A stretch of DNA of 64,000 nt. Origin: Heligmosomoides polygyrus polygyrus. Taxonomy: Eukaryota > Nematoda > Chromadorea > Rhabditida > Heligmosomidae. The translations under genes were made by a program, and so were the position numbers. Shown piece by piece: positions 52,541 to 63,444 of this stretch. The DNA is taken from assembly GCA_947396885.1 (NCBI GenBank), contig OX377204.1:94746728-94810727 (forward strand). The letters run 5' to 3'. The notes under the pieces were generated by a model that saw only the letters and a program-made list of their open reading frames with translations, searched no databases and was not told the origin of the DNA. The first letter of the stretch is position 1; the number at the start of each line of letters is the position of its first letter.

Positions 52541-53958
52541 ATTAGGTTGTCCCATAAGTCGCCGTTTTTTCAACGATTCACTGCAGATTTTGCCGGCGAT
52601 CTCTTGCATAGCGCTGCATAGCATTCGAAAGAGAATGATTTGCTCTATTAGAACAAGAAAGGTTATTGAATAATTGTGAAAATGGAATCCAATGGAATTC
52701 TTTCTTCAGTAAAGTGTGGCTCAACGAGATTTGCCGCGAGGGACGGACTACGTTCTACCGTATGGTTAACCCGTTGACGATCGCGCGGTTCGACTTCAGC
52801 CCGTGGTTATAGAACTGTTCGCTGGGGCCCATTTTTCGCTTTTCATAGTTTACGAGTATTCATTAGATATGTTGGATCCTAGCAATTCTACTGCACTGTG
52901 GACCGGAAGTGGTTTACGTCTTGGCATTGAAAAAAGAAATAATCAACACTACACACTATTCAAGCTTCACAAAACTTGATACTATTCACAAACAACTGCT
53001 CACATCTTACAAAAATGGTTATGTACCAAAATAACCTGTGACATTTCTTGTGAAAATTTTAAAAACAAACTAGCCAAAAAATATGTCAAACACTTGCTAC
53101 ATCGTGTCGGTCACCTTCTTTGTATGACTCGTGGCGAACGTGCGCCATTTTTCTCTGCAGACTTTCTTATGGCAGCAAGTACATTTTCTACGTTCTGCTT
53201 TCGAACCTGCCTTAGCATTCTCCAATATTTGGCTAGCCTAAAAAGAGGGAGTTTCATTTGGAATATCGTGAAGTAGTGATTCCACGAGATTCGTGCGTCC
53301 AGACATGCGATTGCCCGCGCGGTCGTCAATGGGTTAAGAATAGGGCCACCGTGTTGTCGCAAGTGTAAAGGTCTTTAGCCACGATGAAATAATATTGTGT
53401 TATTGAACTATAGATGTGGTGTGCTTTCGATTTGCCATTTCTCTGCTATTGTTATATTTTGGATCATGCACCTTTACGTGTCTAAAAAGCGTTTTCGAAT
53501 GCATCTTTCGCCAATGTTTCGTTCCGATTCGTTGACCCTTTTAAAGAATTTTTTTAGATTATCGATGATCGAGCAGAAGTAACGAGTGCGGGTTTGCTCG
53601 CTGTACGACTTCAAGAAAGGAAGAACTGCTGCAGAACTCGCGTCTTGTCTGAAGTATTCGGTAACGAAGTCCCATCATTTCGTCAATGTCAGCGAAGGTT
53701 TCAACGTTTCAAGACGGTGATGAGAGCCTTGAAGACGAAGAACATCAACGGCGTCCCGAAGTTGTCCATAGCCAGGAATTAAAGGAAGCTGTCGAGTCGG
53801 ATCCCATACAAACTACACGTGTGCTCGTTCCTTGCAAGGACGTTGGCGAGATGATATCGATAAAAATATACATTACCACTTTATTAAAGTATGGTCATTC
53901 TTTTATTGTGGCAAAATTTCTTTTTGAGCAAAAACGACATTTATAATCCGACAACCTA
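52541..53958 (+). mobile_element. Mariner relic with nested piggyBac-like MITE
   Basis: Left end ATTAGGTTGTCCCATAAGTC and right end TCCGACAACCTAAT are inverted repeats. The plus-strand frames from about 53570 carry mariner N-terminal signatures: YDFKKGRTAAE, then (shifted) RQCQRRFQRFKT, then GDESLEDEEHQRRPEVV, which corresponds to the usual SGDESLEDKPRSGRP linker. The rest of the transposase is missing. A separate element interrupts the middle (52766-53337). Confidence 0.7.
52766..53337. mobile_element. piggyBac-like MITE
   Basis: Flanked on both sides by TTAA (52766-52769 and 53334-53337). Directly inside are the inverted ends CCCGTTGACGATCGCGCGG and, reading inward from the right, CCCATTGACGACCGCGCGG. 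TTAA targets with CCC-starting ends are the hallmark of piggyBac elements. The 570 bp interior encodes no recognisable transposase. Confidence 0.65.
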
Positions 53959-54233
53959 ATGTTTAGATGTCATCTCCTCTTAGTTAATGGTCATTCATGC
54001 TTAGTGAAAAGAGCACCTCTGAATTCTCCAGTTACCTGTACGTAGGTTTCATAGTCAACATGTTCATAAAAAAGCCTATATCTCTCTAAATCTCAAATAC
54101 ATAGAAGTTCGCATGAGAAATCCGACTCGCGACGCAGCCACCACGGCAGAGATGCTGTATTATACAACCTTATTTTCCAGTGCTGACTGATTAACGCAAT
54201 GTATTATGAAAATTTTGATAACCTTGTAGTAGG

Positions 54234-57200
54234 TCAAACAATAACTAAGAATGGAACCCACGGTATAAGTGTTAGTAATTCAGGAGCGTTTTGAATATAA
54301 TTATGTCCATAACTCCGCGATGAATCAAATTCGACGTATTGTACATCTCGAGAAGCAGATTTTGCCGATTGCTAAATTTTCGAGAAATAAAATCACCCAG
54401 TCTTCAACTATATCGCGGCTATGCCGCGATCAGAACTTTGAAAAAGAGGGGGGCCGCAGTCAAAGGCAACGCAGACGCAGAAGTTGAAGCCCCGCTCTCA
54501 AAACAGGTTCGGAGCCGCTGACTACCGCAAGTAGCAGCGACTGCCGCTGTTCCCTCCTCAGACCTCGCCCACACCCCTTCCCACATATCTTTAGATCTTC
54601 TATTTTTATACATTCATCTTTGACCTCATTTATCCTATGCAGACCTTCGCATTTTTGATTTTCACTGAGTGTGCAGAAAAAAGTTAAAGTGACTGGGACA
54701 AGAAGAACAGTAAAGTTAAGGAGCGATCAGTCCCCAAATTCGAGAAGTTTTTATGTTTCTTTCAGCAGACTGACAAGAGTGCTTGTGATAGTTAAGTCGA
54801 CGTAGGCCTATGTTATACTTCGGCGACGCTATTGTCGGCGGCGTCGGCAACAGTGTTGAGCGTAGCCGCCCGAGTAGCACTGTCGCCGACGTCGCCGATA
54901 ACAGCGTCGCCGAAGTATAACATAGGCCTAAGACACATTCAGCAATGCTGGGTGCAACACTGTTACATGTCTTAAAATAGGGCAAATAAAGCTCCGAAAA
55001 TTACTGGAATTGCAACGATTCATCACACCCACATGAACTTTCCTGCCAAGAGCCACTGAAAGAAGTGGGTCATCTTCGGCATGCATAATTAAGATCGGAC
55101 ATGTGACTCTAAAACATTCGTCAGAAGTTTATATTTGAAAAGGTTGAATTCTGTAGTTACAACTTTTTTATACGCTGATGCGTTTCCATCATTGACTGAT
55201 CGTACTCTTTCAAAGGATCCACAAGGATTTTATTGACAAGATATTGAGGCATCCATATTACTCCCTGCAGAAACTAATGTATACGATTACATGACAGCGT
55301 GTTTACTGGGAACTCACTATGCTCATAATAGTATTCATGAAGGCATCCATTAAACTGCTAAAAGGAGCCTCTAGTATAAGTCCATGAGGAGGTGCTAGTT
55401 CTTGAGAAAGATCCATTACCATCTTTGTTGATATCCTGAAGGTAATATTTTATTATCAAAGTTAGCTGAATGCTTGATAAAAATAAATATTTCTAGAGCC
55501 TGCCACCTTCTCTAGAGCTCAAAAATGAAACCCACTCAGCAGACCTTCTTTCGACGCCCCCATTTTGGTAGGTATCACTTCAAGACCCTTTTGCAGTTTC
55601 TTCATTTAGCAACAAATCTTAGCTAATCCTGAATTTTCGGCAGGACTAGCCTAAGGAAGCTAAGAGCAAATTTTGTGGAGGACAGTTACATCAACAAGCA
55701 GATATCACCTTCCCAAGGCTAAGTTCATTGCTTTTGTGAGTACAAATCGCGTGAAGCTTCAACGAAGAACAAAATCGAGGTGAATTTATAGCTACTCAAG
55801 TCATTCAGAATAGAAACAAAAGAATTTTAGAAGCATGACAACGGTCATGGAAATAAACAGCAACAAGGAGAGGATGCAGCACGACCTATGAACGTCTCGA
55901 AGCGACAGTTGTCCATGTATACATTAGGTAACTGAGCCAATAGAGTAAACGATCTTGTACCGGAACTAAAGGACAGGAGAATTGTGTGGCATGGGTAACT
56001 TTCATGAGCGTCGTAAGAAGTCAGTCCCAGCAGTGCGTTGGTTGAAGGCTCTTTACATCGAGCCATTAGCCATTACCCATTAGTCTACTGTGACGTCGCG
56101 ACGGAAAGGGCACGGAAACGTTGTTCGCATCCAAACCACCGACTGGACGATTGATGGAACGAGGGCATCAGGTAAATTTAAGTATGCCAACCATCAGCGC
56201 CATCGCGCCGCGCAGCGGCGTAAGTTCAAGAGGCGCCTTAGTTAGTTTATTATTATTATTATTTATACTCGCATTTCAACACCAAAATAAATTTGGTGCA
56301 AGATATAGGATTGAGATTTCTGATTTTCAAACCCAAGGAGGAACTAGGTTTCCAGCTGCATATCAGACATAATAGTCTATTATAGTCACTCTAAGGAAGT
56401 CATTATCTTTTTTGGATATCCTCTTACATCTGTACAATGGTAATGAACGAAACGGACGCTAGTTCTTAGTTTTACCCTGCATATTTAACTTAATTAGTAA
56501 ACAGTAATGTCGCGAAAGACTTGCTGTCTTCAAAGCTCTTTTCTCCAAACAGCTATTAAGAAGCGGGCTATCATACGTACGCAGATCCCAGCGAATGACC
56601 CCATACAATTAGAGTGTTACTATACGAATGACTTTTCACATAGTCATACACAACGCGACTGTCGCTAACAACGCCTGCTTCATTTGGAGTGCCTGGAGAG
56701 TCTCCGTAACCTGGAATGTAAGAAGTGCGATTGTCTTCAAACAGAAGACCGTAAAAAATGTATGCAATACCTCGATAGTCGAAGGACACCACGTGATAAT
56801 CTAGTTTATTTAGAAGATTGTACATGCTAACACGATACTCAAATGCCCTAAAAAGAATCTTATATGACATCAATTGGGGCAAGATGAAGTATATAAAAGC
56901 CTTACCTATCATACGAATTCCCGTGACAGTAGAGAATAACTGGATAATCCTCTAACGATAGCGATCTTTCCATTTCACTTTCGTCGACTTGACTCCCCTT
57001 CTTTTTGTAGTCAGTAGACATCGTTTTTGGAAGCATATGCCTTAATAATGAGTACTGCGACTTTCTTCAAGCGATTCTGTTTCTTCTCCACTGTTGCCTG
57101 GTACAGAATGTTTTAAAATTTCCCACGATGATAGAGGTCCATTTACCTTCACAGCTACACCAAGTCACAATGTCATAAGTCACGGTCTTATTGATGGAAT

Positions 57201-60200
57201 ACTCCAACGCCAAAAGATGGTGCCGCGATCGCTCCTCTGTCCTGTAATTGGCCCGGGTGTGCGGTTTCCCATGACAGCTTGCCGATGAGGCACCTTTGAT
57301 CGGCCAAGCATTGGAAATCGATGACGTCAGCATATTGATCGGCGCGCGCCGAATCCAACGCCCTGCGCTTCCGCGACGAGGTCTGCCGCTCCCGTGCTCC
57401 GCCTTTCACTCCGGATGGCCGTCGTGGAGCCTTGGACCTGCAGCTCAGCGCATACGCAATACGTGCATCAACACGAGGAAAGAGCCGCAGGGTCCACTGA
57501 GCACTGCGCTTACCCTCGCGGCCTCAGGTATCTCAGTCAGTATATCCATAAGAACGCCTAATTTCCTTCCTCTATTCCTTATATGCGTATGATATTTGCT
57601 GCTAATTTAGAAGTGAAATAGACCTCATGGATCACACTATGTACTGTTGGAGAAATCGAGTTAGTTCCTTATCAAGGTTGACAAGGTTGTTCTACCTATG
57701 TACATGTATTGTTGTATAGGGTATGGTTCTCTCCTGTGATTGGGTTTCCTTCTGTGTGCCCTCAGGCGGAGGGGAGCCGGGTGGTATGAGGTGAAGGGAG
57801 CGGTCAGGCGGCAGCTGGAACTCCCCCAGAAAGATATGTAGGCAATATGTCATAGATAGGATCAATACGCGGGGCTCCTCTTCCCCCACGGTTTAGGTGG
57901 CATCTAGGTGACGCTCGGGTGTTCATGAGGCGGTTAGATCTCTGCCGTTGGAGCTACCGATCGTAATAGATGGACTTTGGATCCCTTTGTAAGAGAAAAG
58001 AGAGTAAGGCAATTTGCAGCACATTCTTCTAATCCAGTTGCGACTGCGCTGTTCTCTGTTCCCATCCTTCAGATGTCAGTCACTACATCATTCGTCGCCC
58101 TTTCAGTCTCATTCGTGTTGTATCCTAGTATTATAGCCTGCATTTATTGGATGAAGTTCATTATCCACTACTGTGCTAAGAGGAGGCAAACAACAGGAAA
58201 GCTACTACACTTATAAAAGACTGGGTACAGCTCTGCAAACACGACACGCAACACAGGACGGGGGAACGCCAAAAAATCAGGCCAGAGAGTAAACCGCAAG
58301 GACGCAGATTGTGGAATTTCAATCGAAAGCTCTTGCGGTTTTGAAACTCGTAGCAGCAGACATTCCAGTCGGGACCCCTGGTGCGGGAGGGATTCCAGTC
58401 GCGACCAATGGGGATTACCCGAAGGGGCGACGGAAAAAATCCAAGCAGAGCTTTTTCGCTGTTGCGTTGCGCTTGCGGCAAGAGTGGTTTGAATAATTTT
58501 CGCAGCAGCAGCACTTCCAGTGACGAGTCGCCATGTGATTCCTGAGTTTCCTACCTCAATAGTGAAGAGACCTTCTGCCGAAATTATCCGCAGGTGACTG
58601 CTGCTACGTTCAAGTTAGGTAAGTTAGTAGTTAGTAGTAAGTAGTTTGTTAATATAAGTTAGTAGCTCTTCTACGTTTTTTGAACATACTCAACTAGGAA
58701 CAAAATTAAACCAATGGACCCACCAGACTCCTATTTTTCCTGCTTGTCCGCTTAGGTAAAACGCTCTGCCTATTGATTCTACATTGTGAGCTGACAGATT
58801 GGAGAATTCTGGATGTGGAACTATCCCTGCAAATAGGCACATAGCAGCAACCATATGATATAACATCTCTTGATGAATTTGTGAAGCAGGTTCTATATGT
58901 ATATTAGGGGTTGGGACGAAAGTAATGAGACTCTCCATTTCGCGTCCATATATCTCGTGACCGGAGTCCGGTTTCGTGCTTCTCGTATTTTTATGTTTAT
59001 TTCCTACTTACTGAAGACACTTGAGAAGTTACCACTTTCGCCATTTTCAGAAGCCGCCAGCTCCCCAGTCTGATTCAGACCGACAGGTTTTGGAGCGACC
59101 GTCTGTGTCGCGCCAATCTCGCCCAATTCCCAACCCGGGGGCAGACATAACTCCAACGCTGCGCGAACCCCTCTAGCGTCGCGCACGGTGCGCGACGAAA
59201 TTGGACGAGTTGTCGCGGACGGCTAGAAACGCTTCTTACAGGGACATGCAGCACGCCTTTGCCTTATTTCAAAGTTTCGTGGAGATGGTATATGAATGTG
59301 GTTTCAATAGGACGATTAGCGACAGTTTATACAGGAATGCTGGTCATGTGGATGTTTCTAGCGTCAGTATTTGCCATCTACAACTTCTTCGGTCAATTTT
59401 TACCCGTGGTTATGGTTATTCTACGAAAAAAGGTCACGATCACTCATTCTCGGATCAATTGTCCTACTGCAGACTGTTGCCTACCACAGTCTGTGGGATC
59501 TTAAGTTCCTTGCTAGAAATGTGATCTGGGAGCTTAAACACTGAGAACATTTCGTGCTCCGCGGCTAACCATGCGTCACCGAGCGCACGTCCGCGTTTCA
59601 GCGCCGCAACGTCGCACGCGGCTAGCGCGCGACGTCGCGTTGGAGTTATGTCCTGGAGCCTTCCCAACCCCTAGCAGCCTGAACTCAATCGTCAGGATGA
59701 GAAGTACGTCCTCTACCTTAACCCTGCCAAGCAGTCTGTCTGGCTGAGACATGGAACCGGATTCATCAACGACTTACAGCAATTTAACAGAGAAAATTAC
59801 AGCCGAAATCCCTGATAGCGTGGCTTACCAAGCGACATGGGGCCGGATCGATCAACGATTAACGCGGCTTATCGCTTACCATATCGCATGACAAGCTTAC
59901 AATTCTCCATTAAAGTTACGTAAGTCATTGATGAATCCGATCCGTGGTGAGCGATAAGCCGCGCTATCACAAATTTCAACTGTAATTTTTCTGTTAAGTT
60001 GCTGTAATTCGTAGATGAATCCGGCTTCCTGTAACCCGCTACCGACCCGGCGAGATGTTCACGGCGAGAAGCACCCTCTGAGATTTTGGATATGCGTCCA
60101 TATACCAGAATGCTGAAAGCTGTTTCCCAACAGAACGACGATGGACTCCAAGTCCATGGTGAACAAAACCGTCGAATCGCATTTGTTCGGTCGCAGTGCT

Positions 60201-61838
60201 TCAAGAAAGTGCACCTTTTTGACAACGACGCACCCATCGGGCAAAAACGACCACCGTGACCTATCGCATTCGCCGGACATCTCTCCATGCCACTATACTC
60301 ATTTTTGAGCCCTACAGGAATTCGTGGTCGGAAGGGAAACAAGGACCCAAGCAGACCTTGAAAACCATATCGAGCAGTAGATCATCATCAGGCCTACGCA
60401 GTTCTGTAAGAATGGGATCAGGAAATTGGTTGAGCGATGGCAGCAAGGTCATTGCCCTTAATGGCAAATTCATTCCTCAGCATCGTTGAGTTGTAAGTGA
60501 GTTTTAAAGAGATAAAGGATTTTGTTAGACTTATCCCCTTACTTTTGGCCCCTCTCCCTATAGCGTCGATATCAAAGGAATCAGTCTTTCTGCCAATTCA
60601 ACTAGCGTGCAGCGAATTCTTTTTTAAAAACAGCCCAAACGGCTAGCATATTGCTCTGGTTTGCTCTTTCAGAGGCATCTATGCAAATCATGCGTGGATA
60701 TAAAGAGCGACGTTTGATAGCAGAGTAATCATAACTCACTGCACATCCACATTTCAGTTTTTTTGCGGAGCTCATACCCATTTTTTAGGTCAAATGCGCT
60801 ATAATTCTACCGAAAATTTTGAACTTTGTTCAAGTACACACTTTGAAGGTTTAGATTGCTGCTCTTCTGTTTAATCGAATGCTAAAAATACGTCCGCACC
60901 TTTTTATTACCTCGCGTGACTACTCACTTAGTCTACCGTAGTTGAAATGGATGACTTTGAATTTAATGAGTTTGTAATAACTCACAGTCATTTGCATAAA
61001 TTAAGTCCATGAGCATTTTTGGAGAAAACCTGAGAACAATAGGAAGAACCACGAAAAGAAATGAGATGAGAAGGAATACGAGTACACCAAGACACACCAG
61101 AATGCTGAAAACGATGAGTCAAGCAATATCTCACCTCACTTCGCTCAGTGCTACGAAGTTCATCATTTTGGATTAATTGCTTTTTAATCCAAAAATTAAT
61201 TTTTTAATTTTTAATTTTTAATGCAAAAATTAATTTTAATTGGAAGTATGTAACAAAATGAATGAAGACATATCGAGCGGCTCTTAAGGAACGAGATGGA
61301 ACGAAAAAGAAACAAAAACGAACGAATAAACAAACAAAAATTAAATCGCCGCGGTTTTACAACCGCCTCGGAGGGCAAGGAGCGACGCAATGGAGACATG
61401 CCGCGTACTGACCACCGCCTGACATGTTATAACCAGGATCTAACATGGTGAGGAGGGCACATAACTTTGCCTACTTACAACTGCGGCGAAGACGAATGTA
61501 ATTTTTCCGTTTTTTCTTCGCGAATTTTTCTAGTTTAGGTCCTATCTTGTTTTGCAAGAGCCGCTCGGTAAGTCTCAAGTCGATTTGTTAACACTTTGAC
61601 ATTAAGACGCTAAGTACAGGTACATATACAACGTACTATAGGTTAGGTAAAGGCCGACCCAAGGTGCATCAAATTTGAGCTTCCTTCATAAAAACATTGC
61701 GTTTATCACTCACATCTTTGCAATACGTCGACGCTTAGCGTTCGCGAAGACGTCTTTCGCTGCTATCAACCTCGTTTCCACCACCTTTTCCAATGATCCA
61801 GATGCTTCGGGTTGAACTTCGTCATTGCACTCGGCCAT
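54234..61838 (-). CDS. ABHD12-like membrane serine hydrolase, copy 2 (373 aa)
   Basis: Ten coding exons, all in phase: complement of 61714-61838 (ATG), 60986-61104, 58724-58826, 56906-57040, 56771-56847, 56581-56710, 55318-55435, 55164-55264, 55033-55108 and 54234-54371 (TGA). Exon lengths 2-7 and 9 equal those of copy 1 (119, 103, 135, 77, 130, 118, 76 nt), so the pair arose by duplication of the intron-containing gene. The N-terminus is acidic then KRRRIAK, one membrane helix (about residues 43-66), then the luminal-type linker ending GKIGVW. The hydrolase core has HGNS, FDYRGYGDS, GHSLG with Ser226, Asp316 in IMHAEDDP and His351 in SYGHNYI. All triad residues are intact. A CATTTTCAG site near 61900 could accept a spliced leader. 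The C-terminus ([10 protein letters not shown]) is longer and more hydrophobic than in copy 1. Role as for copy 1; substrate inferred. Confidence 0.88.
54800..54933. mobile_element. ATACTT palindrome, subtype G
   Basis: Near-perfect palindrome in the last intron of ABHD12-like copy 2. GTAGGCCTATGTTATACTTC at the left mirrors GAAGTATAACATAGGCCTA at the right; the core is TCGGCGACG-rich. Confidence 0.7.
55440..56580. other. Intron 6 of copy 2
   Basis: Mixed AT-rich sequence of ~1.1 kb between exons 6 and 7. GCGCCATCGCGCCGCGCAGC at about 56199 resembles ATACTT-E fragments, and a TTATTATTATTATT tract is at about 56250. No exon seen. Confidence 0.35.
57041..58723. other. Intron 3 of copy 2
   Basis: Contains a GC-richer stretch (57090-57540) with frames on both strands, none supported. 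A plus-strand candidate (58069-58216) has a CCATCCTTCAG acceptor-like site and reads [20 protein letters not shown] and on to a stop, as a membrane segment would. A TTAGTAGTTAGTAGTAAGTA tract is near 58627. I do not call a gene here. Confidence 0.3.
59144..59652 (+). mobile_element. TIR element carrying a broken SURF4 fragment, copy 2
   Basis: Bounded by GACATAACTCCAACGC (59144) and GCGTTGGAGTTATGTC (ending 59652). The plus-strand segment about 59255-59515 shows SURF4 in shifting frames: [13 protein letters not shown], then [20 protein letters not shown], then [20 protein letters not shown]. This mirrors the family's [13 protein letters not shown], and LQTIAYSILWDLKFLMRN. At least three single-base indels break it. 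The segment is intronless. The arm near 59530-59640 has GCGTCACCGAGCGCACGTCC shared with the 34 kb copy. It lies in intron 2 of ABHD12-like copy 2. Confidence 0.7.
59755..60035. mobile_element. FB-C elements, one nested in another
   Basis: CCGGATTCATCAACGACTTA at the left and TAATTCGTAGATGAATCCGG at the right bound the outer copy. Inside, GGCCGGATCGATCAACGATT to CATTGATGAATCCGATCC is a second, shorter copy. Confidence 0.6.
60036..60985. other. Intron 2 of copy 2, unassigned frames
   Basis: Frames on the minus strand (60059-60280 and 59869-60342) and plus strand (60256-60489) lack splice signals. Some stretches look protein-like ([20 protein letters not shown]), perhaps an old element. From 60500 to 60960 nothing is recognised. 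Confidence 0.3.
61240..61600. mobile_element. G-MITE copy, ends decayed
   Basis: In intron 1 of ABHD12-like copy 2. The interior ACCGCCTGACATGTTATAAC and the donor-like CTCGGTAAGTCTCAAG match other copies; the terminal G/C runs are lost. Confidence 0.6.
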
Positions 61839-62029
61839 AGTGAGATCACAATCCAATGTTAATCTATGAAAACCACAACACTATGTTACAAAAACACCTG
61901 GTGCAGCTGAAAATGAAAACGAAACCCATAGAGAGTTGCTATTCTCTTTATCAAAAATCATAGCTGTAATCGGGGTTAGAAGGGAGGCTAACAGCAGAGT
62001 TGCGGCTGGCAAAGTTGGGGAATTGCTAA

Positions 62030-62290
62030 CCAGGAAGCTATCTCAACGGTAGGTCGGAACGGCCCAAGTGTTGTATATGGGCAGAATCGCCTCTCTCTGG
62101 GAAACAACAGAGTGCAAATATTTCGACTTCAATACAATTGTGCGCAGAGTTAGGAACGACGAATGCTGGGCCGTTGGCGGCCGTTAACCCTCTGGCTGCG
62201 CGCGAAGGGCGGGCTCAAGTTGGCTGGAAACAACGATCATGGGGATTCTTCGGGATCCTCACACACTTCTGCGGCAACACCACCGACGGA
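62030..62290. repeat. Half copy of the 6.7 kb foldback
   Basis: CTATCTCAACGGTAGGTCGG, CCAAGTGTTGTATATGGGCA and GGGCCGTTGGCGG match 6740-7230. Confidence 0.55.
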
Positions 62291-62470
62291 TAAATGCAGA
62301 GCTTTACGGAGATGCGGAGCAACGGTCGCTCCCATCAGACTAGTCCGAATTCGGGAGGCACATTGAGTTTGAGCGAATGTCTTCAAAGCTATGTAACTTC
62401 ATTGTCGCTTCCGACGTCAGGGACGGTGGTGGCCATCAGTCACGTCGCTTTCCTCTATTTATGCTGGGCG

Positions 62471-63444
62471 TTAGAGTAAGGTCCTTGAGCCTCCGACACC
62501 TCGTGCGTACTTTGTGCATTTAATAGCGAGCGAGGTTTGGTTGCTAGAAAACATCGTTGTAACAATGATTCGAACCATTCCTGCTGCAGCGGCATTTACA
62601 ATGCACCACACTGTTTCGAGAAGTTCAGTCCCAGAATGGGGTGGGTGAACGGAGTAAACTAAAAAAACACCAGTTGAGATAAAACAGGTGGAAGAAGGTC
62701 TCACATAACTGGTTACTTATTAGTGCCACGTTCCTTCCCTTTGCTTTATTCTCAACTACTCACACAACCGTACTACGTCCGACTTGGCCTATAACATAAA
62801 CCCGCGGGAGTGCCCGCGGAACGTCCGCGGAAGGTAGTCGCCGACCCGGCACGGTCGACGGCCGACACTGTATGATAACCGCGTTGGAGCGCTTCATTAC
62901 TCCGTGAACTAGAAACGTTCCAGTTCACGGAGTCGGCCGCTTTCGAAATGGAACACGTTTATTTTTGATAACGCTTTTGATCACGCCGATCGACAGCCTC
63001 CCGTGGTGCATTGCACTCGGGTCGTCCCGTGGACGGGAAGTATAACAGCCCATCCGGAAAATGGGTGTTGCGGACTGCGGCTATTGGGCGAGCGTTGGTC
63101 CCGACTAGATTATTTCCGTTCCGCGGATACTTCCGTTGGACCATACCATAGGCCTGTAACGATTGCGCTGCGCTGCTGCCTCGCGCATGTAGGGATCTAA
63201 TTCTCTCCTTCCTTCAAAAATGGAGCGTCAAGAATCAAAAATTTTCTGTCCTATAACTAATAAAAGGCTTGGTAGAGCACTAGTCGCAGGGTCACATATT
63301 AGGCTGTTTTGACCCCTCCATACTACACTACCTCCAATGCCACGAGAAGCGCACTGAGTCAGGCTTTTACCAAATTCTATTAGTAACAAATGCTTCGACA
63401 CGCCTAACGGCGAGTCTCGCACTTGCGCGACTTTCATCATTGAC
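62471..63444 (-). CDS. Short-chain dehydrogenase-like, C-terminal exons (partial)
   Basis: Two exons in phase: complement(63332..63444) with acceptor TTTGTATAG and donor GTAGTG, and complement(62471..62658) with acceptor TTTTTTTAG and TAA at 62471-62473. Joined they read RDSPLGVSKHLLLIEFGKSL, then SRGIGVYSVHPPHSGTELLE and a 40-residue tail with a hydrophobic stretch (VNAAAAGMVRIIVTTMF). This fits the SDR region from the active-site lysine (VSK) through the RGI.V..VHPG...TEL motif, where NAD(P)(H)-dependent oxidoreductases close the cofactor pocket. The position expected for the catalytic tyrosine (YxxxK) holds Leu, and the usual PG is PP, so the product may be inactive or the gene decaying. 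The upstream Rossmann exons should lie beyond 63.5 kb. Confidence 0.5.
62785..63200. other. Intron of the SDR-like gene, inverted GC-rich words
   Basis: CCCGCGGGAGTGCCCGCGGAACGTCCGCGGA-type words (quoted in parts: CCCGCGGGAGTGCCCGCGG) at 62802 and short inverted matches such as GTGAACTAGAAACGTTCCAG / TTCACGGAGT. Probably a palindromic element, but the ends are unclear. Confidence 0.35.

Noticed and set aside
59024..59180. Minus-strand exon-like frame ([19 protein letters not shown]... with GTAAGT donor) in an intron of ABHD12-like copy 2
   Set aside because: Phase would fit as an alternative exon before 58826, but there is no clear acceptor and part of it lies at the edge of the SURF4 element.
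60059..60342. Overlapping minus frames of 73 and 157 codons
   Set aside because: No splice signals fitting the surrounding gene; the frames run into FB-C palindromes at 59.8-60.0 kb.
61105..61150. Possible short first exon of ABHD12-like copy 2 ([10 protein letters not shown], phase 2)
   Set aside because: The implied intron would be about 30 nt, below what nematode splicing normally uses; the upstream ATG exon at 61714-61838 is a much better start.
62294..62478. Plus-strand frame MQSFTEMRSNGR... ending at a GTAAGG donor
   Set aside because: Protein-like, but it abuts and overlaps the better supported minus-strand SDR exon, follows a repeat, and I found no downstream acceptor in phase.
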